Below are positions 54,841 to 64,000 of a DNA stretch of 64,000 bases, in pieces. The translations under genes were made by a program, and so were the position numbers. The DNA lies in contig NC_063160.1 of the NCBI RefSeq assembly GCF_020921035.1, positions 16,581,095 to 16,645,094 on the forward strand. The letters run 5' to 3'. This DNA is from Rhodamnia argentea (Eukaryota > Streptophyta > Magnoliopsida > Myrtales > Myrtaceae). The notes beneath the pieces were generated by a model. That model searched no databases. It saw only the letters and a list, made by a program, of their open reading frames with translations, and had not been told where the DNA came from. Numbering within the stretch: position 1 is the stretch's first letter; the number at the start of each line of letters is the position of its first letter.

Positions 54841-54849
54841 CCATTTTCT

Positions 54850-55838
54850 CTGCAGAACTCATCAAGACTCACTTGAGCATAACTCTAAGCCGTTGTCGGT
54901 TCGCAGCCTCTTGATGTTCTTGCATGTTTGATTATTTTTTTTTCAAATCAAGAATTTAAATTGCTTAAACAGACAAAAACCCCATTATTTTACTTCAGAA
55001 AGTAAACACAAACCTTCCAGCCTAAGTCATTCATCAAGATTATCACATACCTGATACCTCCTTTTAAGACAAAAGTTAATTCATGCGATTGAATTGTCTC
55101 TTCACATTGGATTTATTCTGATTCCGCAGCTTCGTGATTGCGAAGTGCCAGCTCCTCCATCGCAAATTTCACAGTTAACTAGTGATGACTTTGATTAGAA
55201 ATTGAACCAGCTTTACATATGGAAAGTTAAACAAATTCACGGAGTCAAGGTCTTTGTCAAGCACGCGCTTCAAAAGTCAACAAGTCAAGATCTTCTGTCA
55301 GCTATCGGTCGTTGGACCGACAAACCTGGTCCGTCTCGACTCGCAAGAGTAATCGTGCTCTTTTGTTGTTTTCTCGATCGGATCTGTAGCCATTGTAAAG
55401 GAAACGCTAGGCAATTTTTGTCTTTCATCGACTAGAAAGCCTTCAACTAAATAGAAATGATCCTGAATAATAAGTAGAGATTATCCTTATGTAGCCAAAC
55501 ATTCTTGACGATAACAACATATTATCAATGTTCATGATGTTCCGATCTTGTTAAAAAGACAAAAATTGAATGATAATTCGATAACCACATTAGCACTTAT
55601 CATGCATTCCGATCTTACTAAAAAGGCATAAACAAAAAAGACTAAGAAATGCTTCTCACTCCTTATTGCTACTTAGGTGAATTTTAACCTAACTAGTTCA
55701 AAAAAGGTTTTACATGACTTAAAACTACACGAACCATATGTGTCATGTCCTCAATCACGTTCACCGGATATGCAGCATCATTTTATCAATCGATTCTTCA
55801 CTTGTTGGAATTTATTTGCTAGTATTGAGACAAGTACT
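54850..55838. other. DNA downstream of RLK8 with a TTGAC module, no gene
   Basis: 55235-55300 carries GGAGTCAAGGTCTTTGTC and AAAGTCAACAAGTCAAGATC, the same pattern as 10840-10905. No coding region. Confidence 0.45.
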
Positions 55839-58502
55839 TCATGATCCTTGCTCTTCTTGTAGGCTTGACGAAGTTTCCGCAGATCCACCTTCCCACCATG
55901 CTCCTCGATTCATTTCTTGGAGCTGCGCAAGCGAGATTGTATGGAAAGGCTTGGCCACCTCTAGTTTTGGAGCTAGAAAAGCTTGCGAAACTTGTTTCAT
56001 TGTGGGCCGTGACTTTGGATCACTACTTAAGCAAGCAAGTGCCAAAGAAACTACCGGAACGATACTTCTTGCGATGGAATTCTCTCTTGGGACTGGCAAG
56101 CGCGGGTCTAACATTTGATGCAACATAATATCTTCTTTGAAAAGCGTCGACAACGGTAAGATGATCTCACCCGAATGCTCGCCCATTATGATTTCTATTG
56201 CTACCATTCCAAAGCTGTATACGTCACATTTCTCATTGATGACCTAAGTGTAAGCAAGCTCTGAGAAAAAGAACAAAAAGTTTGTAAATTAGATGAGGCT
56301 CGAAACTAAGTTCTCAGTGTTAGCTAGTACTATATAGAATGAAAATTTTGTAAAATGATGAAGCATCAAAGCTGTTGCTTACCACATGGGGGGTAAAGTA
56401 TTCAATCTAGCTATGTGCCTCTAGTGATAACATTCTAGAGTTGCTCACCTAGTGCTATATATCCACGAGTGCTTGCAATATCTGCGGTGAGGTTAGATGA
56501 GAAATTAGGTTCTAGGAGTCTTGCCGTGCCGAAGTCTGATAGGAAAGCTTGCATTCTGTTGTTGAGCAAAATGTTGTTGCTAGATATGTCTCGATGAACA
56601 ATTGGCTGAGCGCAATCATAATGCAAGTAAGATAAGGCGTGTGCGATACCCCAGACAATATTTAGTCTTTTATACCAGTCAAGTTCCATTGCATCGACGT
56701 CATTTCTCAAAGCACAAAATAGACTCCCCCTTTCCATGTACTCATAAACCAAGAACATGCATCGTTTGTGTAAACAGAAACCATGGAGCTTGATTATGCT
56801 TCTATGACGCACTTCTGTCAAGTATTTCACTTCATTTCGGAAGCTCTGGTCAAAAGATGGGTCCTCTACTTCAAGACGGTGAAGTTTCTTCAATGCCACA
56901 ATTTTCCCATTGGGCAATTGAGCTCTATAGACACTACCGTAACCGCCACTACCAATGCAGTATTTGATGTCGAAGTCTTCAGTTGCATTGATTATGTCTT
57001 CATATGCAATCCTCCCGTCATAATTCCATATCGACAAGAAGTCTCCATTTTTTTTCTACTGTCTATGATTGCATGCTCTTCGTTCTATGTTGAAATATGA
57101 AGCAAGACCCAAGAACTATCATCGGTATAGCCATCGATGGTATCAATACAGTCATAAGCATAGACCTAGACATTCTTCTGGGACCATCAATTTTTTTCAA
57201 ACCGTCATTGCCGTAGACTGCTATGTAACGAACATAGAGCAGATTATTTGGGATATTTCCTGTGAGATGATTGTACAACAAGTCGAGGTAACTTAGATTT
57301 AAAAGCTTTTCAAAATTGGGAACTGAACCGTGAAGAGAATTGTTCCGGAGATTGAGATAGTTTAACATGACCAAACTTTCAAGTGCATGAGGGATTTTTC
57401 CAGAGAAGTTGTTGAAGCTCAAATCTAGATCGGTGAGACTCTTGAAGTACCGTATTTCCAATGGAATGGCACAGTCGATTTCATTTCCATCTAAATGTAG
57501 AACGGTCAAGCTGGTTAAATGGGCTAGAGATGAAAGGATGGGGCAAGGGAAGTTGTTTGAGCTCAAATACAAATGAGTGAGACTCTTCAAATCTCCTTTA
57601 TCCACTGGAATGGCACAGTCGAGTCGATTTTCATGTAAATCTAGAACGATCAAGCTTTTTAAATTTGCCAAAGATGGAGGGATTGGGCAAGTGAAGGAGT
57701 TTGTGCTCAGTCTCAACTCAATCAAGCTCTTCAAATTACCTATTTCTGACGGGATAGATCCGCTGAATTCGTTCCCTTCCATACTCAAACATGTTAAGTT
57801 TGTCAAGTTCCCTATTTTAGGAGGAATAGATCCAATAAAGGAGTTTCCTCCCAGATAGAGGTGCGTCAAGTTAGACAAGAGACCAAGAGTCGGAGGGATA
57901 GGGCCATCAAGGGAATTGAAGCTAAGATCTAGGTGGATCTGCTTCTTCAGATTTCCCAAGTCAGGAGGGACAGGACTAGTGATTTGATTATTATGAATGT
58001 CAATAACTTCTAGCATGGTGAGGTTTTGGAGACAAAGAGGTAACTCACCGGTTAGGTAATTGTCCGACAAGTCGAGGTGCCTGAGCTTTGGGAGTGCACA
58101 TATTTGAAGGGGAATGACACCCAAGGGTAAATTATCTGGCAGCCGAAGAGAGGCTAGACTCGGGAGCAGAGAGAAATTCATGCTGCTCAAACTAGGTGCA
58201 ACATAGGAGCCGTAGTTGGCTCCCGGTGGCATGTTTATTCGGATGACACTTCCACGATCGTCGCATGAAACGCCAAACCAGGTGCAATGCGACACGGAAG
58301 CGTCGCTCGTAACGGAGTGAAGCCACCACCCACTGCGACAAAGAGCATCTGACTCTGTTCCGGTGGCAAGGGCAGGGAAGTTGTGGGAGAGAGCTAGCGC
58401 AATAACCATCCATGTAGCTGCCGCGGTCATCAGCTTGGGAACATGCAAGCCGACGACGGGATTGCTTACAGGATTCAAATGAATCAGGTGGAATGCGTTC
58501 AT
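55839..58502 (-). pseudogene. RLK8: LRR receptor with intact ectodomain/TM and a broken kinase
   Basis: ATG at 58502. 479 codons are open: signal peptide, LRRNT (CTWFGVSC), about 14 LRRs in a single ectodomain, TM near residues 450-473, then a TAG right after KSMQS (57063-57065), where RLK6 has GAG. An extra base in the following A-run (8 against 7) shifts the kinase, whose frame resumes at MSIWNYDG (57037). Other lesions: APE reads ALE at the exon 1 end (56449), and exon 2 (56260-55839) begins ELAYT-stop because TTG became TAG. HRD, N and DFG survive. The open part could still make a membrane-anchored receptor-like protein without a kinase. I cannot tell whether it does. Confidence 0.92.
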
Positions 58503-58509
58503 GATGCTC

Positions 58510-59319
58510 TATAGAGAGAGGGGAGCTCTTCTTTTGCCAGGGAATTAGAAGACCTGACTTTGCTGTATTATGTATGGGCAATCCAAGAGAAATAACTTTT
58601 GGGACATAAAAGGGTAATTGACTAATTTCTTGTATAATCCAAGTATTAGGACCGTTCGACTTCTTTGGGTTTTGTCAATAAAACGAAAAAAAAATTAATA
58701 ACTTATTTCGGACTAGGTGTCTAGGTCTTCGGAGCCGTGATAGCAAGTCAATTACCCTTAAATCCCATCAGCTGGTAAATTAGCTCTTATATCCCGTGAG
58801 CTGCTCCAACTAGATTAATAGAAGTTAAATTTCAAGTTCAATGGGACACCATGCAAAATAAAATCAGCCATGGCTACAGATAAAATGTCGAGCCAGTTGT
58901 GGTGAAATCACTTGAATTTCATTGCTTCCGACCATTGCTTACTCGATACAATTGGACGGAATAAAGACACTAACAACCTCGTAATTTTTTTTTGCGTGGT
59001 GCTCACTTTGATGTTATAATTTTTTAAGCGATCGGTTTGTTGTCATAATGTTTTAAAAGCATATCACTTAAGTTACATCGATAATTTTCTTGCTGGAAAT
59101 TCTTGCGCGACATTATTTTTCAGCGAACCACGTTGGATGATTCAATAGTGAATTAATATCACAATGGATTTTCAAGTAAGCAAAATCCCCCACGTAATTT
59201 TAGGTGTCCAGTTTTTAAAAGCTGTGGCACTAGTTTCCCGATAAGCAATATATTATACTCATTACAATCTCTAAATTTGTAAGTTTTATGATTCGACTAG
59301 AATTTACACCAGCATACTG

Positions 59320-59362
<43 letters not shown>

Positions 59363-59394
59363 ATTTAAACCAGCATGCGTGCATGGTTGGAACT
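58510..59394. other. Upstream DNA of RLK8, no gene
   Basis: The short GA remnant of the leader at 58511-58520 is followed by 5' flank similar to 28208-28620. A (GA)n microsatellite lies at 59322-59359 within a local duplication of GAATTTAMACCAGCAT. Confidence 0.5.
59322..59359. repeat. (GA)n microsatellite
   Basis: About 18 GA units, not next to any ATG of the family, unlike the other GA tracts. Confidence 0.9.
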
Positions 59395-59560
59395 TGTACA
59401 CATCCATCGATAAGTCAAGGTCTTAGGTGGTTTTTGTGTGTTGACTTTTGGATCAGTCCGTGTTCAATGGTTCATGGGAAGTCATGGTCTTCATAACACT
59501 CTCATTGGTGATTTCTGGCCCTAAAAATTTTCTAACCCTTTTCGTAAGGCAAACGGTCGT
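59395..59560. promoter_or_regulatory. TTGAC-rich module copy
   Basis: GATAAGTCAAGGTCTTAGG and GTGTTGACTTTTGGATCAG, in the order and spacing of the other module copies. Function inferred only. Confidence 0.38.
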
Positions 59561-59789
59561 GGACCCAATTTTCCAGCCTTTCCTTCTTTTGACTGACAAC
59601 CATTCAACTTCGAAAGCAAAAGATCCTTGTAATTCCAATACGCAGTGTGCAATTCCAATACCGGCCTCCCTCAGCTGATTCGGTGAGGACGGCTCTTGCC
59701 GGTCCATGCCAGGGCGTCCTTCACTCGGGGCTAGCGAGAGCGACCCTCATCTGAGGCCGACGACGTTTGCCAACCATCAATGAGACCCG

Positions 59790-60055
59790 GCGATGGCCGG
59801 CGGAGGGCAAAAAGAAAAAAGTCAAGAAGGAAAACAAAAGAAAAAAATAAAAATAAAAAAAGTTAAAATTTGTCAATGTCAGTGGGGGTTGTGTCATGTA
59901 GGACGGCCGCCGTTCACGTTTAGCGATTTTCGGCTAAAATTGGCCGAATGAACTCAATTAACAAAACGTAAAAATATTTAGGACTCAATTGGTAAAATTT
60001 AAAAGTTTAAGACTGAATTGATAAAAGTGCAATAAATTTAAAAAAAAATTGCGAA
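59790..60055. mobile_element. Right half of a MITE related to 54263-54840
   Basis: Contains GTTCACGTTTAGCGATTTTC, repeated GGACTCAATTGGTAAAA and AAGACTGAATTGATAAAAG, matching the right arm of the 54 kb element. The left arm is missing or replaced by GC-rich text (59640-59790). Confidence 0.5.
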
Positions 60056-60149
60056 CAACTTTCCTGTGTAATTACCAAAGCATGTGTGCTCATCCCAAAC
60101 GATAGTCAATGTAGCTGTTAAGGTAGACCATGAAAAATGTTGAGTGCGC

Positions 60150-60245
60150 CAATTAGGTTTTGTTGGGGCTGCCCAATGAGAATGCGTGGAATGGTTCGAC
60201 AATTGGTACTTTTCAAGCTGAAAAAGCTTCGGAAACTTGTCAATC
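60150..60245 (-). pseudogene. Exon-2 scrap of an LRR receptor kinase
   Basis: The + text GGGGCTGCCCAATGAGAATG ... AAAAAGCTTCGGAAACTTGT matches the complement of the 3' end of exon 2 ([18 protein letters not shown] region) in RLK3/RLK6. Only about 95 bp remain. Confidence 0.6.
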
Positions 60246-60562
60246 ATTCGACGACAAGGCTGGCCGGATGCTTTAAAGGGACGAATTCGCATAGTGCGCG
60301 ACATAAGTTCAATGCTTGACCATATGAAAATAATTTTATGCTTTAAAGGGACGAATTTGCATAGTGCGCGACATAAGAGAGAAGCTGTTTAAGGCTTTCG
60401 GTGGTGGAACAAAGTAAGATGGACCTGCCAAAATGGGCTTTTGCCATATGAGCTTTGGAGGATGCGCATGACAATCATTTCATTTCTAAAATCAATTTCT
60501 GGCTAGAAATAAATTTTTGTAATTTTAGTTTCTGGATGAGTTTTTGAGCAAAACAACGTGTT

Positions 60563-61480
60563 TGATAACGACATAAAATTTCTGTTCCTGGAATAGAAAT
60601 TCGTTTGGCAACAGTTGAAAATTTCTATTTCTAAAATATTATTAACACAAAATCTTGTACAAAAATTTTCTACTTCTTTTTTAATTTTTTGAAAAAAAAA
60701 ATTAAAAAAAATTGTTATTATTAGAAAATATTATTTACTATTTAAAATTAAAAAAATTCTTATTTATTTTTTACTCTGGTGGCAGCGATGGTTGCAGAAG
60801 CCGGCGGTGGAGGGCGGTGGCGGGTAGCCGTGGTCATCGGTGGTTGGCGGTGGTTGCGGCAGCCAATGGAAGGTGGCGGTGGGTGGTGGTTAGTGGCGGT
60901 CGGTGGTGTGGTAAGGGGCAACAACGACCGGTGGTGGGCAACGGTGGGCGGCGGGCGGCGGCCGTCGAGGGACACTGGGCGACGGCCACCAATAGGGTGT
61001 CAAGGATGTTGGTGGTGGACAACGCTAGGCGGTAGTTGGCAGGGGCATGGTCGGTGGTTGTGGCGACCGACGGTGGGCACGACGGCCAACAATGATGGTG
61101 ACAACTATGATTGCTGCAGCGGGGGTCGGCGACAGCCTACGGTGGGCTAGGGCAGCCGACGGAGGTTGGCGGGGAGCGACGGATGGCGAGGAGCGACGGA
61201 TGGCGGTGGTGGGCGGCGACTAACAAAGGAAGGGGGATAGAGAGAGTACAACGAGGACTTGAGAAAAAACAAAGGGCTTTGGCAGGTTATTTCTCATTTA
61301 TGTTTCTGGAACATCAAAACTACAATTTTTAACTTCTCATTTCTCTTTCAAATCTATTTCTGGAACAAAAATTTGTTCCAAAAATAGAAAAATAGAATTG
61401 CATTACCAAATGAATTTCTATTCCAAGCTTATTCTAGAAATAGGTTTGAAATAGAAATAGAGAAATAGAATGGTTATCAT
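60563..61480. mobile_element. GC-rich, TIR-bearing non-autonomous DNA element
   Basis: The left arm (GGAATAGAAATTCGTTTGGC) and right arm (complement of CCAAATGAATTTCTATTCC) are inverted repeats of at least 60 bp with AT-rich text. The core (60780-61240) is GGTGG/GGCGG-rich. Boundaries are approximate and no target duplication could be fixed. A right-hand part is at 9300-9870. It could be a Pack-type element holding a gene fragment, but the core gives no recognisable protein. Confidence 0.5.
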
Positions 61481-64000
61481 GTACGCCTAAAATATGGGCA
61501 TTGACTCCGACTTTTCATGTTGTCATAAATCAAGAACTTTGTATCACGTTTCATGTGGGTCGAACCCGATAACGATCCTTTAGGGAGAATCATAATTTAT
61601 GAATAGCATCATGAACTCTCTTTCACTCCAAACGTGCTCGAGATATATAGCAATGCAGAATACTATTAAAGTGTGGTTCATACTTTCCATCAATAAGAAA
61701 GCGTGTGGGTGTCAAATTCTAACAGCACATGAGATTTTAAGGCGGAAAAAAAGAGTGATTTTATGATTTTAAGATTTTTTTTTTTTTTTAGGATTTGTGA
61801 TGATGGGTTTCTTCCTCTTTGTGTTGGAGTTGTCCCACATTAGTTGTGGAAGGGGCTAGTGGTCGGTTTACAAGTATAAAGAAAACTTCATCATTTGAGC
61901 TAGCTTTTGGGATAAGAGAGGCCAAAGCCCACCCAACACTAGTATCGGAACTCCTGTCGCCAACAAATCTTGATCCAACAATCATACGGGAGAGATACGA
62001 GGTGTTGCGCCTCCGATCCGGGACCCGATGTGTGAGGGAGAGAATGCAGGTTGTCCCATGTTGACTGTAGAATGGGCTGGTAGTCGGTTTATAAGTGTGA
62101 GGTAAAGTCTGAAAACCCAACACTTTGTGCGCTTGCGTTCGTCCCCTCCCTCGTAAACCTCACGGTTTACTAATGATAATTCATTTAGAACTTGAACCAG
62201 CTTACACTTGGTAGTTGGACAAATTCCAGAAGTCAAGGTCTCTGTCGAGTTGCGCACCCCAAAAGTCAACAAGTCAAAGTCTTCGGACACGTATAGATTG
62301 TTGGACCCCTGGACACGGTTCGTCTAGAGCAATCGCGGTCTTTTGTTGTTTTCGTCATGTCAGATCTTTAGCCATCGTAATGGAAACGCGGATCAATTTT
62401 CCGTCTTTAATTGACTAGCAAGCTTTTTTTCTTTTCTTTTTTGACTAGCAAGCCTTCAACTAAATATAAATGATCCAGATTAATATGCGGTGAATATCCT
62501 TACGTTGCCTATATTTTCGTGGCCACAACAACACATTATCACTCACCATGCACTCTTATCTTACTAACAAGACAGAAAAATAAACGACTGCACAATGAAT
62601 GCTTCTCACTTCTCATTGCTACTTTGGTAAATTTTGGCCTACATAGCTTAAAGAAAGTTTGACATGACTTAGAATTGCTGAATCCGTATCCTTTGTATCC
62701 TCAACCACGTTCACCGATTTGCAGCATCAGTTTGTAATCTTCGGTCTTCACTTGTTGGAAGCTTATTTGCTACTTTTGGGACAAGTACTTCATGGTCCTT
62801 GCTCTTCTTGTAGGCTTGACGATGTTTCCGTGGTTCCACCTTCCCACCATATTCCTCGATTCATTTCTTGGAGCTGCGCAAGCGAGATTGAATGGAAGGG
62901 CTTGTCCAACGTTAGTTTTGGCGCTAGAAAAGCTTCCGAAACTTGTTTCATCGCGGGTCGCGACTTTGGGTCGCGACTTAAGCAAGCAAGCGCCAGGGAA
63001 ACTACCAGAATGATACTTCTTGCGATGTAATTCTCTCTTGGGATTGGCAAGCGTGAGTCTAATATTCGATGTAGCATAATATCTTCTCTGAAAAGTGTCG
63101 ACAGTATTAAGATCATCTCACCTGGATGCTCACCCATTATGATTTCCATTGCTACCGTTCCAAAGCTGTATACATCGCATTTCTCATTGATCACCAAAGT
63201 GTAAGCAAGCTCTGAGAAAAAGAAATAAAATGTTCGTAAATAGAGGAGGCTCGAAACTAAGTTCTCAACATTAGCTAGTACACTATCCGATAAATTTGTA
63301 AAAATGATGAAGCATCAAAGTTGTTGCTTACCACGTGGGGAGTGAAGTATCTAGCTATGTGCCTCTACTAATAACATTCTAGATTGCTCACCTGGTGCTA
63401 TATATCCACGAGTGCCTGCGATATCTGCAGTGAGATTAGATGAGAAATTAGGTTCTAGGAGTCTTGCCGTGCCAAAGTCTGATAAGAAAGCCTTCATGTT
63501 GTTGTTGAGCAAAATGTTGTTGCTAGATATGTCACGATGAACAATTGGCTGCGTGCAATCGTGGTGCAGGTAAGACAGGGCATGTGCAATATCCCAAACA
63601 ATATTGAGTCTTTTAGACCAGTCTAATTCCACTGCTTCGACGTCATTTCTCAAAGCACAAAATAGACTCCCCCTTTCCATATACTCATAAACCAAGAACA
63701 TGCATCGCTTGTGTAAGCAAAAACCATGGAGCTTAATTATGCTTCTGTGTCGTACTTCTGTCAAGTGTTTCACTTCATTTCGGAAGCTCTTGTCAAAAGA
63801 TGGGTCCTCTGCTTCATGACGGTGAAGTTTCTTCAATGCCACGATCTTCCCATTGGGCAACTGCACTCTATAGACACTACCGTATCCGCCAGTTCCAATG
63901 CAATATTTAATGTCAAAGTCTTCCGTTGCATTGATTATGTCTTCATATGCCATTGTCCCATCGTAATTCCATATTGACAAGAAATCGCCATTTTTTGTTG
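60905..64000. repeat. Segmental duplication B, right copy (partner 9310-12610)
   Basis: Constant offset of 51390 from 61788 to the edge. It lacks the SINE and keeps the empty site near 61500. 61516-62789 is non-coding and includes the TTGAC cluster at 62230-62295. Confidence 0.9.
62790..64000 (-). CDS. RLK9: LRR receptor-like kinase, kinase part (runs off the right edge)
   Basis: Exon 2 is 63211-62790, the intron 63392 boundary to 63212 (GT at 63391-63390, AG at 63213-63212), and exon 1 runs from 63392 beyond 64000. The visible part encodes MSIWNYDG, G-loop [38 protein letters not shown] and the full C-lobe to [10 protein letters not shown], with no stop or frameshift. It is the sister of RLK3. 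Small differences include RVQL for RARL after the G-loop and SRPAMK for SRPTMK. Ectodomain and leader lie outside the window, so I cannot say whether it has one or two LRRNT units. Confidence 0.92.

Noticed and set aside
59640-59790. GC-rich stretch as a possible gene
   Set aside because: No frame gives a recognisable protein. It lies at the broken edge of a MITE half copy.

Overview
This window is nuclear plant DNA, almost certainly from a dicot. The evidence is intron-containing receptor-kinase genes, a WRKY last exon, and a dense load of plant-type transposable elements. The receptor genes resemble the MIK2 / MDIS1-interacting LRR receptor-kinase group (LRR-RLK subfamily XII). The size of the family and the style of the repeats would fit Myrtaceae, but that is only a guess.

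The backbone is a head-to-tail array of LRR receptor-like kinase (RLK) units, all on the minus strand. I number them RLK1 to RLK9 from left to right. The shared gene plan is: a (CT)n tract just upstream of the ATG, a signal peptide, LRR ectodomain(s), one transmembrane helix and a kinase N-lobe to APE in exon 1, then a phase-1 intron exactly inside the APE Glu codon, then exon 2 with the rest of the C-lobe. Only RLK6 (38971-42023) is complete and undamaged. RLK9 (62790 to the right edge) is intact as far as it can be seen. RLK3 (11400-14534) is open but has a frameshift in the leader. RLK1 (1-5142) is split by a LINE and has lost the DFG aspartate. RLK5 (30670-33408) and RLK8 (55839-58502) carry several lesions each. 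An orphan exon 2 (8838-9269), a kinase scrap (29505-29845), the 5' fragment RLK7 (45598-46218) and a tiny exon-2 scrap near 60.2 kb are dead remnants. RLK1, RLK3 and RLK6 have a duplicated ectodomain: two LRRNT caps, each followed by LRRs, ahead of one transmembrane helix.

Two large duplications explain most of the layout. Positions 1-8484 match 39708-45597, about 37 kb apart. Positions 9310-12610 match 60905-64000, about 51.4 kb apart. Comparing the copies dates and delimits insertions: a LINE (1476-4153) and a SINE (9907-10112) each have an intact empty site in the other copy.

The mobile elements are: a 13.6 kb Ty3/gypsy element (14627-28202; near-identical 1.45 kb LTRs, TSD CACAT) about 200 bp upstream of RLK3; a degenerate Ty1/copia element (46274-52739; TSD AGAGG) in the (GA)n leader of RLK7; a hAT-type element with GGTCC arrays (37145-37840, imperfect 8-bp TSD); several foldback MITEs, two with 9-10 bp TSDs; and short LTR/TRIM-like and GC-rich TIR elements.

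The most unusual object is the Ty3/gypsy element. Most of gag-pol is gone. Between the integrase remnant and the 3' LTR it carries an antisense ORF and then, in sense and without introns, a segment resembling an HD-ZIP IV homeodomain/zipper and a segment resembling a type-B response regulator (receiver, GARP/Myb-like domain and acidic tail). It looks like a retroelement that picked up two host transcription-factor messages. A second theme is the recurring intergenic module rich in TTGAC (W-box) cores upstream of the receptor units.
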